Counted from the stretch's first letter, positions 37,490-46,489 are shown. The stretch: DNA of 64,000 bases from Alicycliphilus denitrificans_A (GCF_044792555.1 NZ_CP126238.1:3100001-3164000), one strand, 5' to 3'. Notes: generated by a model from the sequence alone, not told the origin. Numbers and translations: made by a program.

Positions 37490-38407
37490 ATGGACAGGCT
37501 CGATGCCATGCAGATGTTCGTGCGCGTGGTGGAGACCGGCAGCTTCACCCAGGTGGCGCGCGAATTCGCCACCACCCAGCCCACGGTGACCAAGCAGATC
37601 GCGGCCATGGAGGCGCGCCTGAAGGTGCGCCTGTTGAACCGCAACACGCGCGGCGTGAGCCTGACCGAGCCGGGCACGCTGTACTACGAGAAATGCAAGG
37701 CCATCGTGAGCGACGTGGCCGAGGCCGAAAGCGTGGTCCAGGTGCGTCAGCACCAGGTGCAGGGCCAGCTGCGCGTGGGCAGCTCGGTGGCCTTCGGGCG
37801 GCGCGTGGTGGTTCCGCTGGCGCTGGAATTCATGCAGCACAACCCGCAGGTCGAGCTGGACCTGAGCTTCGAGGACCGCTACACCGACCTGGTGGCCAAC
37901 GGCATCGACGTGGCGCTGCGCCTGGGCAAGCTGGCCGACTCCAGCCTGGGCGCGCGCACGCTGGGCGTCAATCCCTGGGTGCTGGTGGCCTCGCCCAATT
38001 ACCTGAAGAAGCATGGCACGCCGCGCCGCCCCTCGGACCTGAAGGAACACGCCACGCTGATCTACAGCAGCGTGCAGGGCAACGACCTCTGGCGCCTGCG
38101 GGGCGCCAGCGGCGAGGCGGTCTCCGTGCCGGTGACGGGGCGGCTGCGCTCGAACAACCTGTCGGCCCTGCTGGCCGCCGCGCGCGCGCACATGGGCATC
38201 GCCGCCCTGCCCTGCTACGTGGCGCACGAATCGCTGAAGGCCGGGCGCGTGGTCGAGGTGCTCAAGGCCTGTCGCCTGCCGGAGCAGGAGATCCACGCCG
38301 TCTACCCCTCGCCGCGCCTGGTGCCGCAGAAGGTGCAGGCCTTCATCGCCTTTTTGCAGGGGCGCTTCGGCAAGGACTGGTGGGAACAGCTACCGCGCAG
38401 CGGCTGA
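37490..38407 (+). CDS. LysR-family transcriptional regulator facing gcl
   Basis: A 305-residue regulator: winged helix at the N-terminus (MQMFVRVVETGSFTQVAREF, then TTQPTVTKQIAAMEARL) and a periplasmic-binding-protein-like effector domain. AGGAG lies 8 bases before 37490, so the ATG at 37472 is not used. It diverges from gcl, with a T-N11-A palindrome between them, and most likely controls gcl-hyi-glxR together with itself. The inducer could be glyoxylate, tartronate semialdehyde or an ureide; this is not readable from the sequence. Confidence 0.9.
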   Translation: MDRLDAMQMFVRVVETGSFTQVAREFATTQPTVTKQIAAMEARLKVRLLNRNTRGVSLTEPGTLYYEKCKAIVSDVAEAESVVQVRQHQVQGQLRVGSSVAFGRRVVVPLALEFMQHNPQVELDLSFEDRYTDLVANGIDVALRLGKLADSSLGARTLGVNPWVLVASPNYLKKHGTPRRPSDLKEHATLIYSSVQGNDLWRLRGASGEAVSVPVTGRLRSNNLSALLAAARAHMGIAALPCYVAHESLKAGRVVEVLKACRLPEQEIHAVYPSPRLVPQKVQAFIAFLQGRFGKDWWEQLPRSG

Positions 38408-38427
38408 AATCCGCTCACGCGGATCGA

Positions 38428-38521
38428 AAAAAAGAGAGCAGATGCCGCTTGCCACGCTTAAGATTCCACTCATTAGCGCTATCAAATGACCGCAGTACAA
38501 GCGCCAGTCGCTACAGAATCA
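38428..38521. repeat. Dispersed palindromic repeat, copy 7 (diverged)
   Basis: AAAAAAAGAGAGCAG ... TTGCCACGCTTAAG, followed by CATTAGCGCTATCAAAT and GTACAAGCGCCAGTCGCTAC, has the same building blocks as the other copies but is more degenerate. It lies between convergent genes and reaches the stop of the glycerate kinase gene. Confidence 0.5.
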
Positions 38522-39833
38522 AAAGCGCCCGGAAGTCGTTCACATTGGTATTCGTCGGCCCCGTGAACACCAGATCGCCCAGCGGCTCGAAGAAGCCGTA
38601 GGCGTCGTTGCGGTCCAGGTGCTCACTGATGCGCCGGCCCGCGGCGGCCGCGCGCGCCAGCGTGTCGGGCGCCACGCGGGCGCCGGCGTTGTCCTCCACG
38701 CCGTCGATGCCGTCGGTGTCGGCCGCCAGCGCCCACACGCCCTCCTGGCCCTGCAGCGCCTGGGCCAGGCCCAGGCAGAACTCGCCGGCACGCCCGCCAC
38801 GGCCCCGGGGCGTGCCGGTGGCCTGCGGACGTATGGTCACCGTGGTCTCGCCGCCCGACAGGATCACACAGGGGCGTGCGAACGGCTGGCCGCGCTGGGC
38901 CACGGCGCGCGCCAGCGCGGCATGCACCTTGCCCACCTCGCGCGACTCGCCCTCGATCTCGTCGGACAGCACATGGGCGGCGATGCCGGCGGCGCGCGCC
39001 GCCGCGGCCGCGGCCTCCAGCGACTGCCGGGGCGTGGCGATCAGGTGCACCTCATGGCCGGCAAAGCAGGCGTCGCCCGGCTTGGGCGTTTCCAGCGCGC
39101 CGGACTGCAACGCGGCGCGCACGGCATCGGGCACGCCGATCTGGTAGCGGTTCAGGATCGCCAGCGCATCGGCGCAGGTCGAGGCATCGGGCACCGTGGG
39201 GCCGCTGGCGATGATGGAGGGGTCGTCGCCGGGCACGTCGCTGATGGTCAGCGTGACCACCTTGGCCGGGTGGCAGGCCGCGGCCAGGCGCCCGCCCTTG
39301 ATGCGCGAGAGGTGCTTGCGCACGCAGTTCATCTCGCCAATGGCCGCGCCGCTCTCCAGCAGGACCTTGTTGATGCGCTGCTTTTCTGCCAGGTCAATGC
39401 CATCGGCCGGCAGCGTCAGCAGGGCCGAGCCGCCGCCCGAGATCAGGCACAGCACCAGGTCGTCCTCGGTCAGGCCTTCGGTCAGCGCCAGGATGCGCTC
39501 GGCAGCAAGCAGGCCGGCGGCGTCGGGCACGGGGTGGGCCGCCTCGACGAGCTCGATGCGCTGCGCCAGTCCCTCGGGGCGCGGCGGGACATGGTGGTAG
39601 CGCGTGACCACCAGGCCCGACAGCGGCGCATCCTGCGGCCACAGGGCTTCGAGCGCCTGGGCCATGGAGCCGCCGGCCTTGCCCGCGCCCAGCACCAGGG
39701 TGCGGCCCTTGGGTACCGGCGGCAGGTGGGCGGCCATGCTGTGCAGCGGCTGGGCGCGCTGCACGGCCACGCGGTACAGGTCGAGCAGGAAGGCCCGGGG
39801 GTCGTTCAAAGAGGGGGCTGGCGTTGCATGCAT
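38511..39833 (-). CDS. ttuD: Glycerate kinase (MOFRL / TtuD type)
   Basis: Phosphorylates glycerate to 2-phosphoglycerate, the exit of the glyoxylate route. The 440-residue protein belongs to the GckA/TtuD family: TLVLGAGKAGGSMAQALE, LISGGGSALLTLPADGI, NCVRKHLSRIKGGRLA, TISDVPGDDPSIIASGPTV and the C-terminal MOFRL signature region with ILSGGETTVT and ADTDGIDG. GGAG lies about 10 bases before 39833. A candidate purine operator (39908) is 75 bp upstream and is shared with the divergent GntR gene. Confidence 0.94.
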   Translation of the reverse strand: MHATPAPSLNDPRAFLLDLYRVAVQRAQPLHSMAAHLPPVPKGRTLVLGAGKAGGSMAQALEALWPQDAPLSGLVVTRYHHVPPRPEGLAQRIELVEAAHPVPDAAGLLAAERILALTEGLTEDDLVLCLISGGGSALLTLPADGIDLAEKQRINKVLLESGAAIGEMNCVRKHLSRIKGGRLAAACHPAKVVTLTISDVPGDDPSIIASGPTVPDASTCADALAILNRYQIGVPDAVRAALQSGALETPKPGDACFAGHEVHLIATPRQSLEAAAAAARAAGIAAHVLSDEIEGESREVGKVHAALARAVAQRGQPFARPCVILSGGETTVTIRPQATGTPRGRGGRAGEFCLGLAQALQGQEGVWALAADTDGIDGVEDNAGARVAPDTLARAAAAGRRISEHLDRNDAYGFFEPLGDLVFTGPTNTNVNDFRALLIL

Positions 39834-39907
39834 GCGTGTCGTCTCCTGTTCCTGGTTTTCCTGGAATCGTAGCCGGATGGCGGGTTTTTCCCAAGCATAG
39901 TCCACAG

Positions 39908-39928
39908 AAAGTGTATACAAATACTGTC
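39908..39928. promoter_or_regulatory. Candidate purine-regulon operator, ttuD/gntR promoter
   Basis: AAAGTGTATACAAATACTGTC contains the TGTATACA core shared with the hiuH/ggt, puuD and permease promoters. It ends 13 bp before the regulator start, a position suited to autorepression. Confidence 0.6.
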
Positions 39929-39941
39929 ACCAAAGGCTATC

Positions 39942-40631
39942 ATGGCGTCCATGGAAACCACCTCCACCACCGATTTCATCGTCGACAACCTGACCCGCGC
40001 CATCGTCGAGCACCGCCTGCAGCCCGGCACCAAGCTGGCCGAGCAAAAGCTGGCGGACCATTTCGGCGTCTCGCGCACGCTGGTGCGCCAGGCACTGTTC
40101 CAGTTGTCGCAAAACCGGCTGATCCGCCTGGAGCCGGCGCGCGGCGCCTTTGTCGCCACGCCCTCGGTCGAGGAGGCACGCCAGGTGTTCGCCGTACGCC
40201 GCATGCTGGAGGCGGAGATGGTGCGCGCCTTCATGGCGCAGAAAACGCCGGCCAAGATCCGCGCGCTGCGCCAGCACATGGCGGCCGAGCAGAAGGCCAT
40301 GGACCGCGAGGACGTGGGCCAGCGCACCGAGCTGCTGGCGGACTTTCACGTGCGCATTGCCGAACTCATGGGCAACGAGGTGCTGGCCCAGTTGCTGGGC
40401 GAGCTGCTCTCGCGCTGCGCCCTGATCACGCTGATGTACCAGTCCACCACGGCGGCCGCGCATTCGCATGAAGAGCACGAAGCCATCGTCACCGCCCTCG
40501 CGGGCGAGGACACGGATGCCGCCGTGCTGCTCATGAAACAGCACCTGGACAACGTGCAGGCCGGCCTGGCCTTCGACCGCCAGCTGCCCAGCAACGACCT
40601 CTCAATGGCCCTGTCCTCCGTATCGCCATGA
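39942..40631 (+). CDS. GntR-family regulator, FCD subfamily (purine cluster)
   Basis: A 229-residue regulator. The N-terminal winged helix contains FIVDNLTRAIVEHRLQPGTKLAEQKLADHFGVSRTLVRQ in overlapping segments (recognition helix SRTLVRQALFQL), and the C-terminal alpha-helical FCD domain has metal-ligand-type residues in DFHVRIAELMGN and HEEHEAIVTALAG. The sequence is like regulators of purine and ureide genes (the PucR/HpxS-type role), but the ligand is not known. It overlaps puuE by four bases (ATGA), so the two are co-expressed. The AAGTGTATACAA motif upstream is its best candidate operator. ATG at 39951 is an alternative start. Confidence 0.88.
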   Translation: MASMETTSTTDFIVDNLTRAIVEHRLQPGTKLAEQKLADHFGVSRTLVRQALFQLSQNRLIRLEPARGAFVATPSVEEARQVFAVRRMLEAEMVRAFMAQKTPAKIRALRQHMAAEQKAMDREDVGQRTELLADFHVRIAELMGNEVLAQLLGELLSRCALITLMYQSTTAAAHSHEEHEAIVTALAGEDTDAAVLLMKQHLDNVQAGLAFDRQLPSNDLSMALSSVSP

Positions 40632-41587
40632 CCTACGACGCCTGCGCCCCCTACCCCCGCGACCTCATTGGCTACGGCCGCCGCACGCCCCACCCGCACT
40701 GGCCGGGCGGCGCGCGCGTGGCCGTGCAGTTCGTGCTGAACTACGAAGAAGGCGGCGAGAACTGCGTGCTGCACGGCGATGCCGCCAGCGAGCAGTTCCT
40801 GTCCGAGATGTTCAACCCCGCGGCCTATCCCGAGCGCCACATGAGCATGGAGGGCATTTACGAATACGGCGCGCGCGCCGGCGTTTGGCGCCTGCTGCGC
40901 GAGTTTGAAAGGCGCGGCCTGCCGCTGACCGTGTTCGGCGTGGCCACGGCCCTGCAAAAACACCGCGAGCTCGCCCAGGCCTTCCACGAGCTGGGCCACG
41001 AGGTGGCCTGCCACGGCCTGAAGTGGATCCACTACCAGGGCGTGCCCGAGGAGGTCGAGCGCGCCCATATGGCGCAGTGCCTGGAGATCTTCGGCGAGCT
41101 CTACGGCCATGGCGGCGACCACGGCCTGGGCTGGTACACCGGGCGCGACAGCCCCAACACCCACCGCCTGGTGGCCGACGACGGGCGCTTTGCCTACGAC
41201 AGCGACTACTACGGCGACGACCTGCCGTTCTGGATGAAGGTGGGCAGGAGCGACGGCGGCACGCACCACCAGCTCGTCGTGCCCTACACGCTGGACGTGA
41301 ACGACATGCGCTTTGCCCTGCCCCAGGGTTACTCGCACGCCGACCCGTTCTTTCAGTACATGAAGGACACGTTTGATGTGCTCTACGCCGAGGGCGACCC
41401 GGCCGGCGACAACGCCCCCAAGATGATGAGCATCGGCATGCACTGCCGCCTGCTCGGACGGCCCGGCCGGATCACCGCGCTGCAGCGTTTTCTGGACCAC
41501 ATCCAGGCGCATAACAAGGTCTGGATCTGCCGGCGCATCGACATTGCGCGCCACTGGGCGCAGCGCTTCCCGCAGCCCACCATATAA
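40628..41587 (+). CDS. puuE: Allantoinase PuuE
   Basis: Metal-independent allantoinase of the polysaccharide-deacetylase fold, 319 residues, unrelated to the zinc allantoinase AllB. YPRDLIGYGRRTPHPHWPGG, FVLNYEEGGENCVLHGD and SMEGIYEYGARAGVWRLL are characteristic of the family, and ELGHEVACHGLKWIHYQ corresponds to the active-site region. It turns allantoin into allantoate, the substrate of the next enzyme. Overlap with the GntR gene implies coupling. A repeat copy separates it from the following gene. Confidence 0.95.
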   Translation: MTYDACAPYPRDLIGYGRRTPHPHWPGGARVAVQFVLNYEEGGENCVLHGDAASEQFLSEMFNPAAYPERHMSMEGIYEYGARAGVWRLLREFERRGLPLTVFGVATALQKHRELAQAFHELGHEVACHGLKWIHYQGVPEEVERAHMAQCLEIFGELYGHGGDHGLGWYTGRDSPNTHRLVADDGRFAYDSDYYGDDLPFWMKVGRSDGGTHHQLVVPYTLDVNDMRFALPQGYSHADPFFQYMKDTFDVLYAEGDPAGDNAPKMMSIGMHCRLLGRPGRITALQRFLDHIQAHNKVWICRRIDIARHWAQRFPQPTI

Positions 41588-41640
41588 GACAAAACAGCCT
41601 CCAGCGCTTTACACACAAGCGCCGGCAGCTCACTTTTTGA
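41588..41640 (+). repeat. Dispersed palindromic repeat, copy 8
   Basis: GACAAAACAGCCTCCAGCGC, CTTTACACACAAGCGC, then CGGCAGCTCACTTTTTG. AGCGCTT / AAGCGC arms with the usual flanks. It sits directly between puuE and the UraD fusion gene within one transcription direction. Confidence 0.7.
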
Positions 41641-41651
41641 TAGGAGACACC

Positions 41652-43424
41652 ATGGCCCTGACCCTGGAACAACTGAATGCCGCCCCCGCCGCCGAGGCCG
41701 TGGCCCTGCTGGACGGCCTGTACGAGCACTCGCCCTGGATCGCCGAAGCGGCCCTTGCGCAGCGGCCCTTTCGCTCCCTGGCCCACCTCAAGCACGCCAT
41801 GGTGCAGGTGCTGCAGCAGGCCGGGGTTGAAGCGCAATTGCAGCTCATCCGCGCCCACCCGGAGCTGGCGGGCAAGGCCATGGTCAGCAAGACGCTGACC
41901 ACCGAGTCCACCAACGAGCAGAACAAGGCCGGGCTGACCGATTGCACGCCCGAGGAGTTCGCGCACATCCAGCGGCTCAACCAGGACTACAACGCGCGCT
42001 TCGGCTTTCCGTTCATCCTGGCCGTGCGCGGGCCGCGCGGCCTGGGGCTCTCCAAGCAGGAAATCATCGCCACCTTTGCGCGCCGCCTGGACAACCCGGC
42101 GGACTTCGAGCTGGCCGAGGCGCTGCGCAACATCCACCGCATCGTCGAGATACGCCTGAACGACAAGTTCGGCTACGAGCCGCTCCTCGGCAACGACGTC
42201 TGGGACTGGCACGAGAAGCTGGCCCAGCACAGCGACCCCGGCTTTGCCGAGAAGGGGCAGCTCACCGTCACCTATCTCACCGATGCGCACCGCGCCTGCG
42301 CCCAGCGCATCAGCCACTGGATGCGCGACTGCGGCTTTGACGAGATCGAGATTGATGCCGTGGGCAACGTGGTGGGGCGCTACCGCCCGGCCGCAGAAGG
42401 CGGCAGGTACCTGATGACCGGCAGCCACTACGACACGGTGCGCAACGCAGGCAAGTACGACGGGCGTCTGGGCATCTTCGTGCCCATGGCCTGCGTGCGC
42501 GAGCTGCACCGGCAACAGAAACGCCTGCCCTTCGGCATCGAGGTCATAGGCTTTGCCGAGGAGGAAGGCCAGCGCTACAAGGCCACCTTCCTGGGCTCGG
42601 GCGCGCTCATCGGCCACTTCGACAACGCCTGGCTGGAGCAAAAGGATGCCGACGGCATCACCATGCGCGCCGCCATGCAGCACGCGGGCCTGTGCGTGGA
42701 CGACATTCCCAAGCTCCAGCGCGACCCTGCGCAGTACCTGGGATTCATCGAGGTGCATATCGAGCAGGGCCCGGTGCTCAATGAGCTGGACATCCCCCTG
42801 GGCGTTGTCACCTCCATCAATGGCGGCGTGCGCTATGTGTGCGAGATGCAGGGCATGGCCAGCCATGCCGGCACCACCCCCATGGACCGGCGCCGCGACG
42901 CGGCGCTGGGCGTGGCCGAACTGGCGCTGTACATGGAGCAGCGCGCCGCGCGCGATGGCGACAGCGTGGCCACCGTGGGCATGCTGCAGGTGCCGGGCGG
43001 CTCCATCAACGTCGTGCCCGGCAAATGCCTGTTCAGCATGGACATGCGCGCACCCACCAATCCCCAGCGCGATGCCATGGTGGCCGACGTGCTGGCCAAG
43101 CTGGAAGAAATCGCCCGGCGCCGCGGCCTGCGCTACCAAACCGAGCTGACCATGCAGGCCGCCGCCGCCCCCAGCGCCCCCGAGTGGCAGACACGCTGGG
43201 AGAAGGCCGTCACCGCCCTGGGCGTGCCGCTGCACCGCATGCCCAGCGGCGCCGGCCACGACGCCATGAAGCTGCACGAGGTCATGCCCCAGGCCATGCT
43301 GTTCACGCGCGGCATCAACAGCGGCATCAGCCACAACCCGCTGGAGGGCACCACCAGCGACGACATGCAATTGGCCGTCGATGCCTTCACCCACGTCTTG
43401 AACCAACTGGCCCAGGAGGCCTGA
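41652..43424 (+). CDS. OHCU decarboxylase - allantoate amidohydrolase fusion
   Basis: Two catalytic domains in 590 residues. Residues 1-165 are UraD-like: LIRAHPELAGKA with the catalytic His near 73 and TTESTNEQNKAGL, then FGFPFILAVRG; this converts OHCU to S-allantoin. Residues 175-590 are an M20 amidohydrolase of the AllC/HyuC group: GSHYDTVRNAGKYDGRLG, FAEEEGQRYKATFLGS, EVHIEQGPVLN, SHAGTTPMDRR and GAGHDAMKL, acting on allantoate or ureidoglycine-type substrates. The fusion is known in beta-proteobacteria. GGAGA precedes the start. The two reactions are not consecutive (allantoinase acts between them), so the fusion links steps on either side of PuuE. Confidence 0.93.
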   Translation: MALTLEQLNAAPAAEAVALLDGLYEHSPWIAEAALAQRPFRSLAHLKHAMVQVLQQAGVEAQLQLIRAHPELAGKAMVSKTLTTESTNEQNKAGLTDCTPEEFAHIQRLNQDYNARFGFPFILAVRGPRGLGLSKQEIIATFARRLDNPADFELAEALRNIHRIVEIRLNDKFGYEPLLGNDVWDWHEKLAQHSDPGFAEKGQLTVTYLTDAHRACAQRISHWMRDCGFDEIEIDAVGNVVGRYRPAAEGGRYLMTGSHYDTVRNAGKYDGRLGIFVPMACVRELHRQQKRLPFGIEVIGFAEEEGQRYKATFLGSGALIGHFDNAWLEQKDADGITMRAAMQHAGLCVDDIPKLQRDPAQYLGFIEVHIEQGPVLNELDIPLGVVTSINGGVRYVCEMQGMASHAGTTPMDRRRDAALGVAELALYMEQRAARDGDSVATVGMLQVPGGSINVVPGKCLFSMDMRAPTNPQRDAMVADVLAKLEEIARRRGLRYQTELTMQAAAAPSAPEWQTRWEKAVTALGVPLHRMPSGAGHDAMKLHEVMPQAMLFTRGINSGISHNPLEGTTSDDMQLAVDAFTHVLNQLAQEA

Positions 43425-43433
43425 AAGAGTCCC

Positions 43434-44687
43434 ATGAGCAACTACGAACAACTCGACGCCTGGATCGACCAGCATTTCGACGAGCAGGTGCGCTTCCTGC
43501 AGGCCCTGGTGCAGGTGCCCACCGACACCCCGCCCGGCAACAACGCGCCGCACGCCGAGCGCACGGCAGAACTCATCCGCGACTTTGGCTTCGAGGCGGA
43601 AAGGCATAGCGTTCCAGAGCAGGACGTCAAGGCCTACGGCATGCAGAGCATCACCAACCTCATCGTGCGCCGCCCCTATGGCAGCGGCGGGCGCACCGTG
43701 GCCTTGAATGCCCATGGCGACGTGGTGCCGCCGGGCGAGGGCTGGACGCACGATCCCTACGGTGCAGAAATCGTCGACGGCAAGATGTACGGCCGCGCCA
43801 CCGCCGTGAGCAAGAGCGACTTCTCCACCTTCACCTTCGCCGTGCGCGCGCTGGAGGCAGTGGCCCGGCCCACCCAGGGCGCCATCGAGCTGCACTTCAC
43901 CTACGACGAGGAGTTCGGCGGCATCCTGGGCCCGGGCTGGCTGCTGGAGCAAGGGCTGACAAAGCCCGACCTGATGATCGCCGCCGGCTTCAGCTACGAG
44001 GTGGTCACCGCGCACAACGGCTGCCTGCAGATGGAGGTCACCGTGCACGGCAAGATGGCGCATGCCGCCGTGCCGCACACCGGCGTGGACGCGCTGCAGG
44101 GCGCGGTCGCCATCATGAACGCGCTGTACGCCGAGAACCTGAAATACCAGCAGGTGACATCCAAGGTGCCGGGCATCAAGCACCCCTACCTCAACATCGG
44201 CCGCATCGAAGGCGGCACCAACACCAACGTCATCCCGGGCAAGGTGGTCTTGAAGCTTGACCGCCGCATGATCCCCGAGGAGAACCCGGCCGAGGTTGAG
44301 GCCGGCATCCGCGCCGTGATCGACCAGGCGGTGGCGCAGTTCAACCAGCAGCGCGGCTACGCGGGCGATGACGCCGTGCGCGTTCAAATTAAGCGCCTGC
44401 TGCTGGCCAACGCCATGACGGCCCTGCCCGGCAACGCACCGCTGGTGCAGGCTATCCAGACCCATGGCGAGGCAGTGTTCGGCCACAAGCCCCCGGCCGT
44501 GGGCACGCCGCTGTATACCGACGTGCGCCTGTACGTGGAGCGCGGCATTCCCGGCGTGATCTACGGCGCCGGCCCGCGCAGCGTGCTGGAGAGCCACGCC
44601 AAGCGCGCCGACGAGCGTGTGGACCTGGAGGACCTGCGCCGCGCCACCAAGGTCGTGGCACGCGCGCTGCACGACCTGTTGGCATAA
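43434..44687 (+). CDS. M20-family metallohydrolase of the purine cluster
   Basis: A 417-residue protein of the ArgE/DapE-like M20 family. LNAHGDVVPPGEGW gives the first metal ligand (His-x-Asp), TYDEEFGGILGPGW the catalytic Glu and its neighbour, and MAHAAVPHTGVDAL the dimerisation-domain His. The metal-bridging Asp expected in GRGxxDxKG is not there: the sequence is GRATAVSKSDFSTF, with Asp four residues later. It begins 10 bp after the UraD fusion gene, so a role in ureide or carbamoyl breakdown is possible. Related proteins with this motif appear to exist, but I do not know a substrate. Confidence 0.85.
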   Translation: MSNYEQLDAWIDQHFDEQVRFLQALVQVPTDTPPGNNAPHAERTAELIRDFGFEAERHSVPEQDVKAYGMQSITNLIVRRPYGSGGRTVALNAHGDVVPPGEGWTHDPYGAEIVDGKMYGRATAVSKSDFSTFTFAVRALEAVARPTQGAIELHFTYDEEFGGILGPGWLLEQGLTKPDLMIAAGFSYEVVTAHNGCLQMEVTVHGKMAHAAVPHTGVDALQGAVAIMNALYAENLKYQQVTSKVPGIKHPYLNIGRIEGGTNTNVIPGKVVLKLDRRMIPEENPAEVEAGIRAVIDQAVAQFNQQRGYAGDDAVRVQIKRLLLANAMTALPGNAPLVQAIQTHGEAVFGHKPPAVGTPLYTDVRLYVERGIPGVIYGAGPRSVLESHAKRADERVDLEDLRRATKVVARALHDLLA

Positions 44688-44700
44688 CCGCAACTCTGCT

Positions 44701-44765
44701 TTAAAAAACAAAAACCATAGCTGCCAGCGCTTGCTGCAGCTTGATTTCGGCGGTTTTCGCCGAAA
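44701..44765 (+). repeat. Dispersed palindromic repeat, copy 9, with adjoining hairpin
   Basis: AAACAAAAACCATAGCTGCC-AGCGCTTG begins the element; instead of the usual second half, a hairpin TTTCGGCG-GTTTT-CGCCGAAA (44745-44765) follows. It probably ends transcription of the M20 gene. Confidence 0.65.
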
Positions 44766-44905
44766 CAAGCTCCATCGAGACTGGCAGTTCCTTTTGCCCG
44801 CGCCAGCCGATCGCCCGCCACACCCAGCAGCCGCAGCGAATACCAGGCCGAAGGTATCGGTTTGTGAGGCGCACGGGTTTTCACTGAATCGCCAAGTCTT
44901 ATAGC

Positions 44906-44918
44906 TTGTATACACTTT
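44906..44918. promoter_or_regulatory. Candidate purine-regulon operator, permease promoter
   Basis: TTGTATACACTTT is the reverse complement of AAAGTGTATACAA, found ahead of ttuD/gntR and hiuH/ggt. It lies 83 bp upstream of the permease gene. Confidence 0.6.
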
Positions 44919-45001
44919 TTCCATACTAAAAGACGCGACTCCCGTCATTGCCGTAACGCTGCGTCCGATCATTCTTCCGCCCATTTCCTGGAGACAAGCC
45001 C

Positions 45002-46489
45002 ATGAGCACTGCCGTTCACCCCGTCGATGAATCACTGCCGCTGGGGCGCCTCACGGCCCTGGGTCTGCAGCATGTGCTGGTGATGTATGCCGGTGCCGTT
45101 GCCGTGCCCTTGATCGTGGGGCGCGCACTGAATCTGCCGCCCGAGCAGGTGGCGCACCTGATCTCGGCCGACCTGTTCGTCTGCGGCCTGGTGACGCTGA
45201 TCCAGGCCTGGGGCGCCACGCAGTGGTTCGGCATCAAGCTGCCGGTGATGATGGGCGTGACCTTTGCCGCCGTGGCGCCCATGGTGTCGATGGCGCAGAG
45301 CACGGGCGGGCAGGCCGGAGCCGGCCTGATCTTTGGCTCGGTGATCGGCGCGGGCGTGATCTCGATATTGATCGCGCCTTTGATGAGCCGCATGCTGCGC
45401 TTCTTTCCGCCGGTGGTCACCGGCACCATCATCGCGGTCATCGGCATCAGCCTGATGCGCGTGGGCATCAACTGGATCTTCGGCAACCCGGTGGGCCCCA
45501 CCGCACCCAACATACCCAACCCGGAGCACCTGAAATGGCTGGCCGAGGCCCAGGCCGCCGCCGGCGCACCGGGCTCATCCCTGGCTCCCGTGCCCAAGGG
45601 CTTTGCCATCGTGCCCACGATTCCCAACCCCAAATACGCGGACCTCACCGGCGTGGGCATCTCGGGCATCGTGCTGCTGACCATTTTGATGATTGCACGC
45701 TTTGGCAAGGGCTTCTGGGCCAACATCTCGGTGCTGCTGGGCATTGCGGTGGGTGGTGTGATCACCGCCGCCATGGGCCTGATGGATTTTCACAAGGTAA
45801 GCAAGGCGCAGTGGTTTGACATCGTGCTGCCGTTCGAGATCGCCATGCCCACGTTCGATCCCATCCTGATCCTGACCATGACCCTGGTGATGATCGTGGT
45901 CATGATCGAATCGACCGGCATGTTCCTGGCGCTGGGCGAAATGACCGGCAAGGAGATCACACCCGAAGACCTCAAGCGCGGCCTGCGCACCGACGGCCTG
46001 GGCACGCTGATCGGCGGCATCTTCAACACCTTCCCCTACACCAGCTTCTCGCAGAACGTGGGCCTGGTGGCCGTCACCGGCATCAAGAGCCGCTGGGTGT
46101 GCGTGGCCGGTGGCGTGATCCTGATCGTGCTGGGCGTGCTGCCCAAGATGGCGGCGCTGATCGAGTCGCTGCCCACTGTGGTGCTGGGGGGCGCGGGCCT
46201 GGTGATGTTCGGCATGGTCGCCGCCACGGGCATACGCATCCTGTCCAAGGTGGACTTCCAGCACAACCGCAACAACGCCATGATCGTTGCCGTCTCCATC
46301 GGCGTGGGCATGATCCCGCTGGTGGCGCCCAACTTCCGCCAGTGGATGCCGCATTCCATCCACCCGCTGATCGAATCGGGCATCTTGCTGTCCTCGCTCG
46401 CCGCCGTGGCACTGAACGTGTTCTTCAATGGCGCCAAGCACGACGCCCAAGCCGCCATCGAAGCCGCCCGGCAGGCCGAGGCGCACTGA
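45002..46489 (+). CDS. NCS2-family purine permease (uracil-xanthine type)
   Basis: A 495-residue inner-membrane proton symporter with about 12-14 membrane segments. The NAT/NCS2 signature is seen as QNVGLVAVTGIKSRW near residue 345, and PVMMGVTFAAVAPM corresponds to the substrate-binding half-helix region. TGMFLALGEMTGKEI contains the conserved Glu of the family. The substrate is most likely urate or xanthine given its place at the end of the urate-degradation island; allantoin is less likely for this family. It has its own promoter region with the shared AAGTGTATACAA-type motif. Confidence 0.92.
   Translation: MSTAVHPVDESLPLGRLTALGLQHVLVMYAGAVAVPLIVGRALNLPPEQVAHLISADLFVCGLVTLIQAWGATQWFGIKLPVMMGVTFAAVAPMVSMAQSTGGQAGAGLIFGSVIGAGVISILIAPLMSRMLRFFPPVVTGTIIAVIGISLMRVGINWIFGNPVGPTAPNIPNPEHLKWLAEAQAAAGAPGSSLAPVPKGFAIVPTIPNPKYADLTGVGISGIVLLTILMIARFGKGFWANISVLLGIAVGGVITAAMGLMDFHKVSKAQWFDIVLPFEIAMPTFDPILILTMTLVMIVVMIESTGMFLALGEMTGKEITPEDLKRGLRTDGLGTLIGGIFNTFPYTSFSQNVGLVAVTGIKSRWVCVAGGVILIVLGVLPKMAALIESLPTVVLGGAGLVMFGMVAATGIRILSKVDFQHNRNNAMIVAVSIGVGMIPLVAPNFRQWMPHSIHPLIESGILLSSLAAVALNVFFNGAKHDAQAAIEAARQAEAH

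Larger units (their letters stand above)
44688..45001. other. Intergenic region upstream of the purine permease
   Basis: 314 bp without a gene. It contains repeat copy 9 and its hairpin (44701-44765), then an ordinary stretch, the candidate operator TTGTATACACTTT (44906-44918) and a ribosome-binding site TGGAGA before 45002. I see no convincing small reading frame. Confidence 0.6.

Noticed and set aside
43434..44687. The M20 gene as a pseudogene because of the missing Asp
   Set aside because: The frame is intact over a normal length, the other ligands are present, and the change looks like a subfamily motif and not random decay.
41472..45035. An 1187-codon open frame on the minus strand across puuE, the UraD fusion and the M20 gene
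   Set aside because: It lies antisense to three recognisable enzymes; its product is low-complexity His/Gly/Ala/Val. Such frames arise in high-GC DNA from codon bias.
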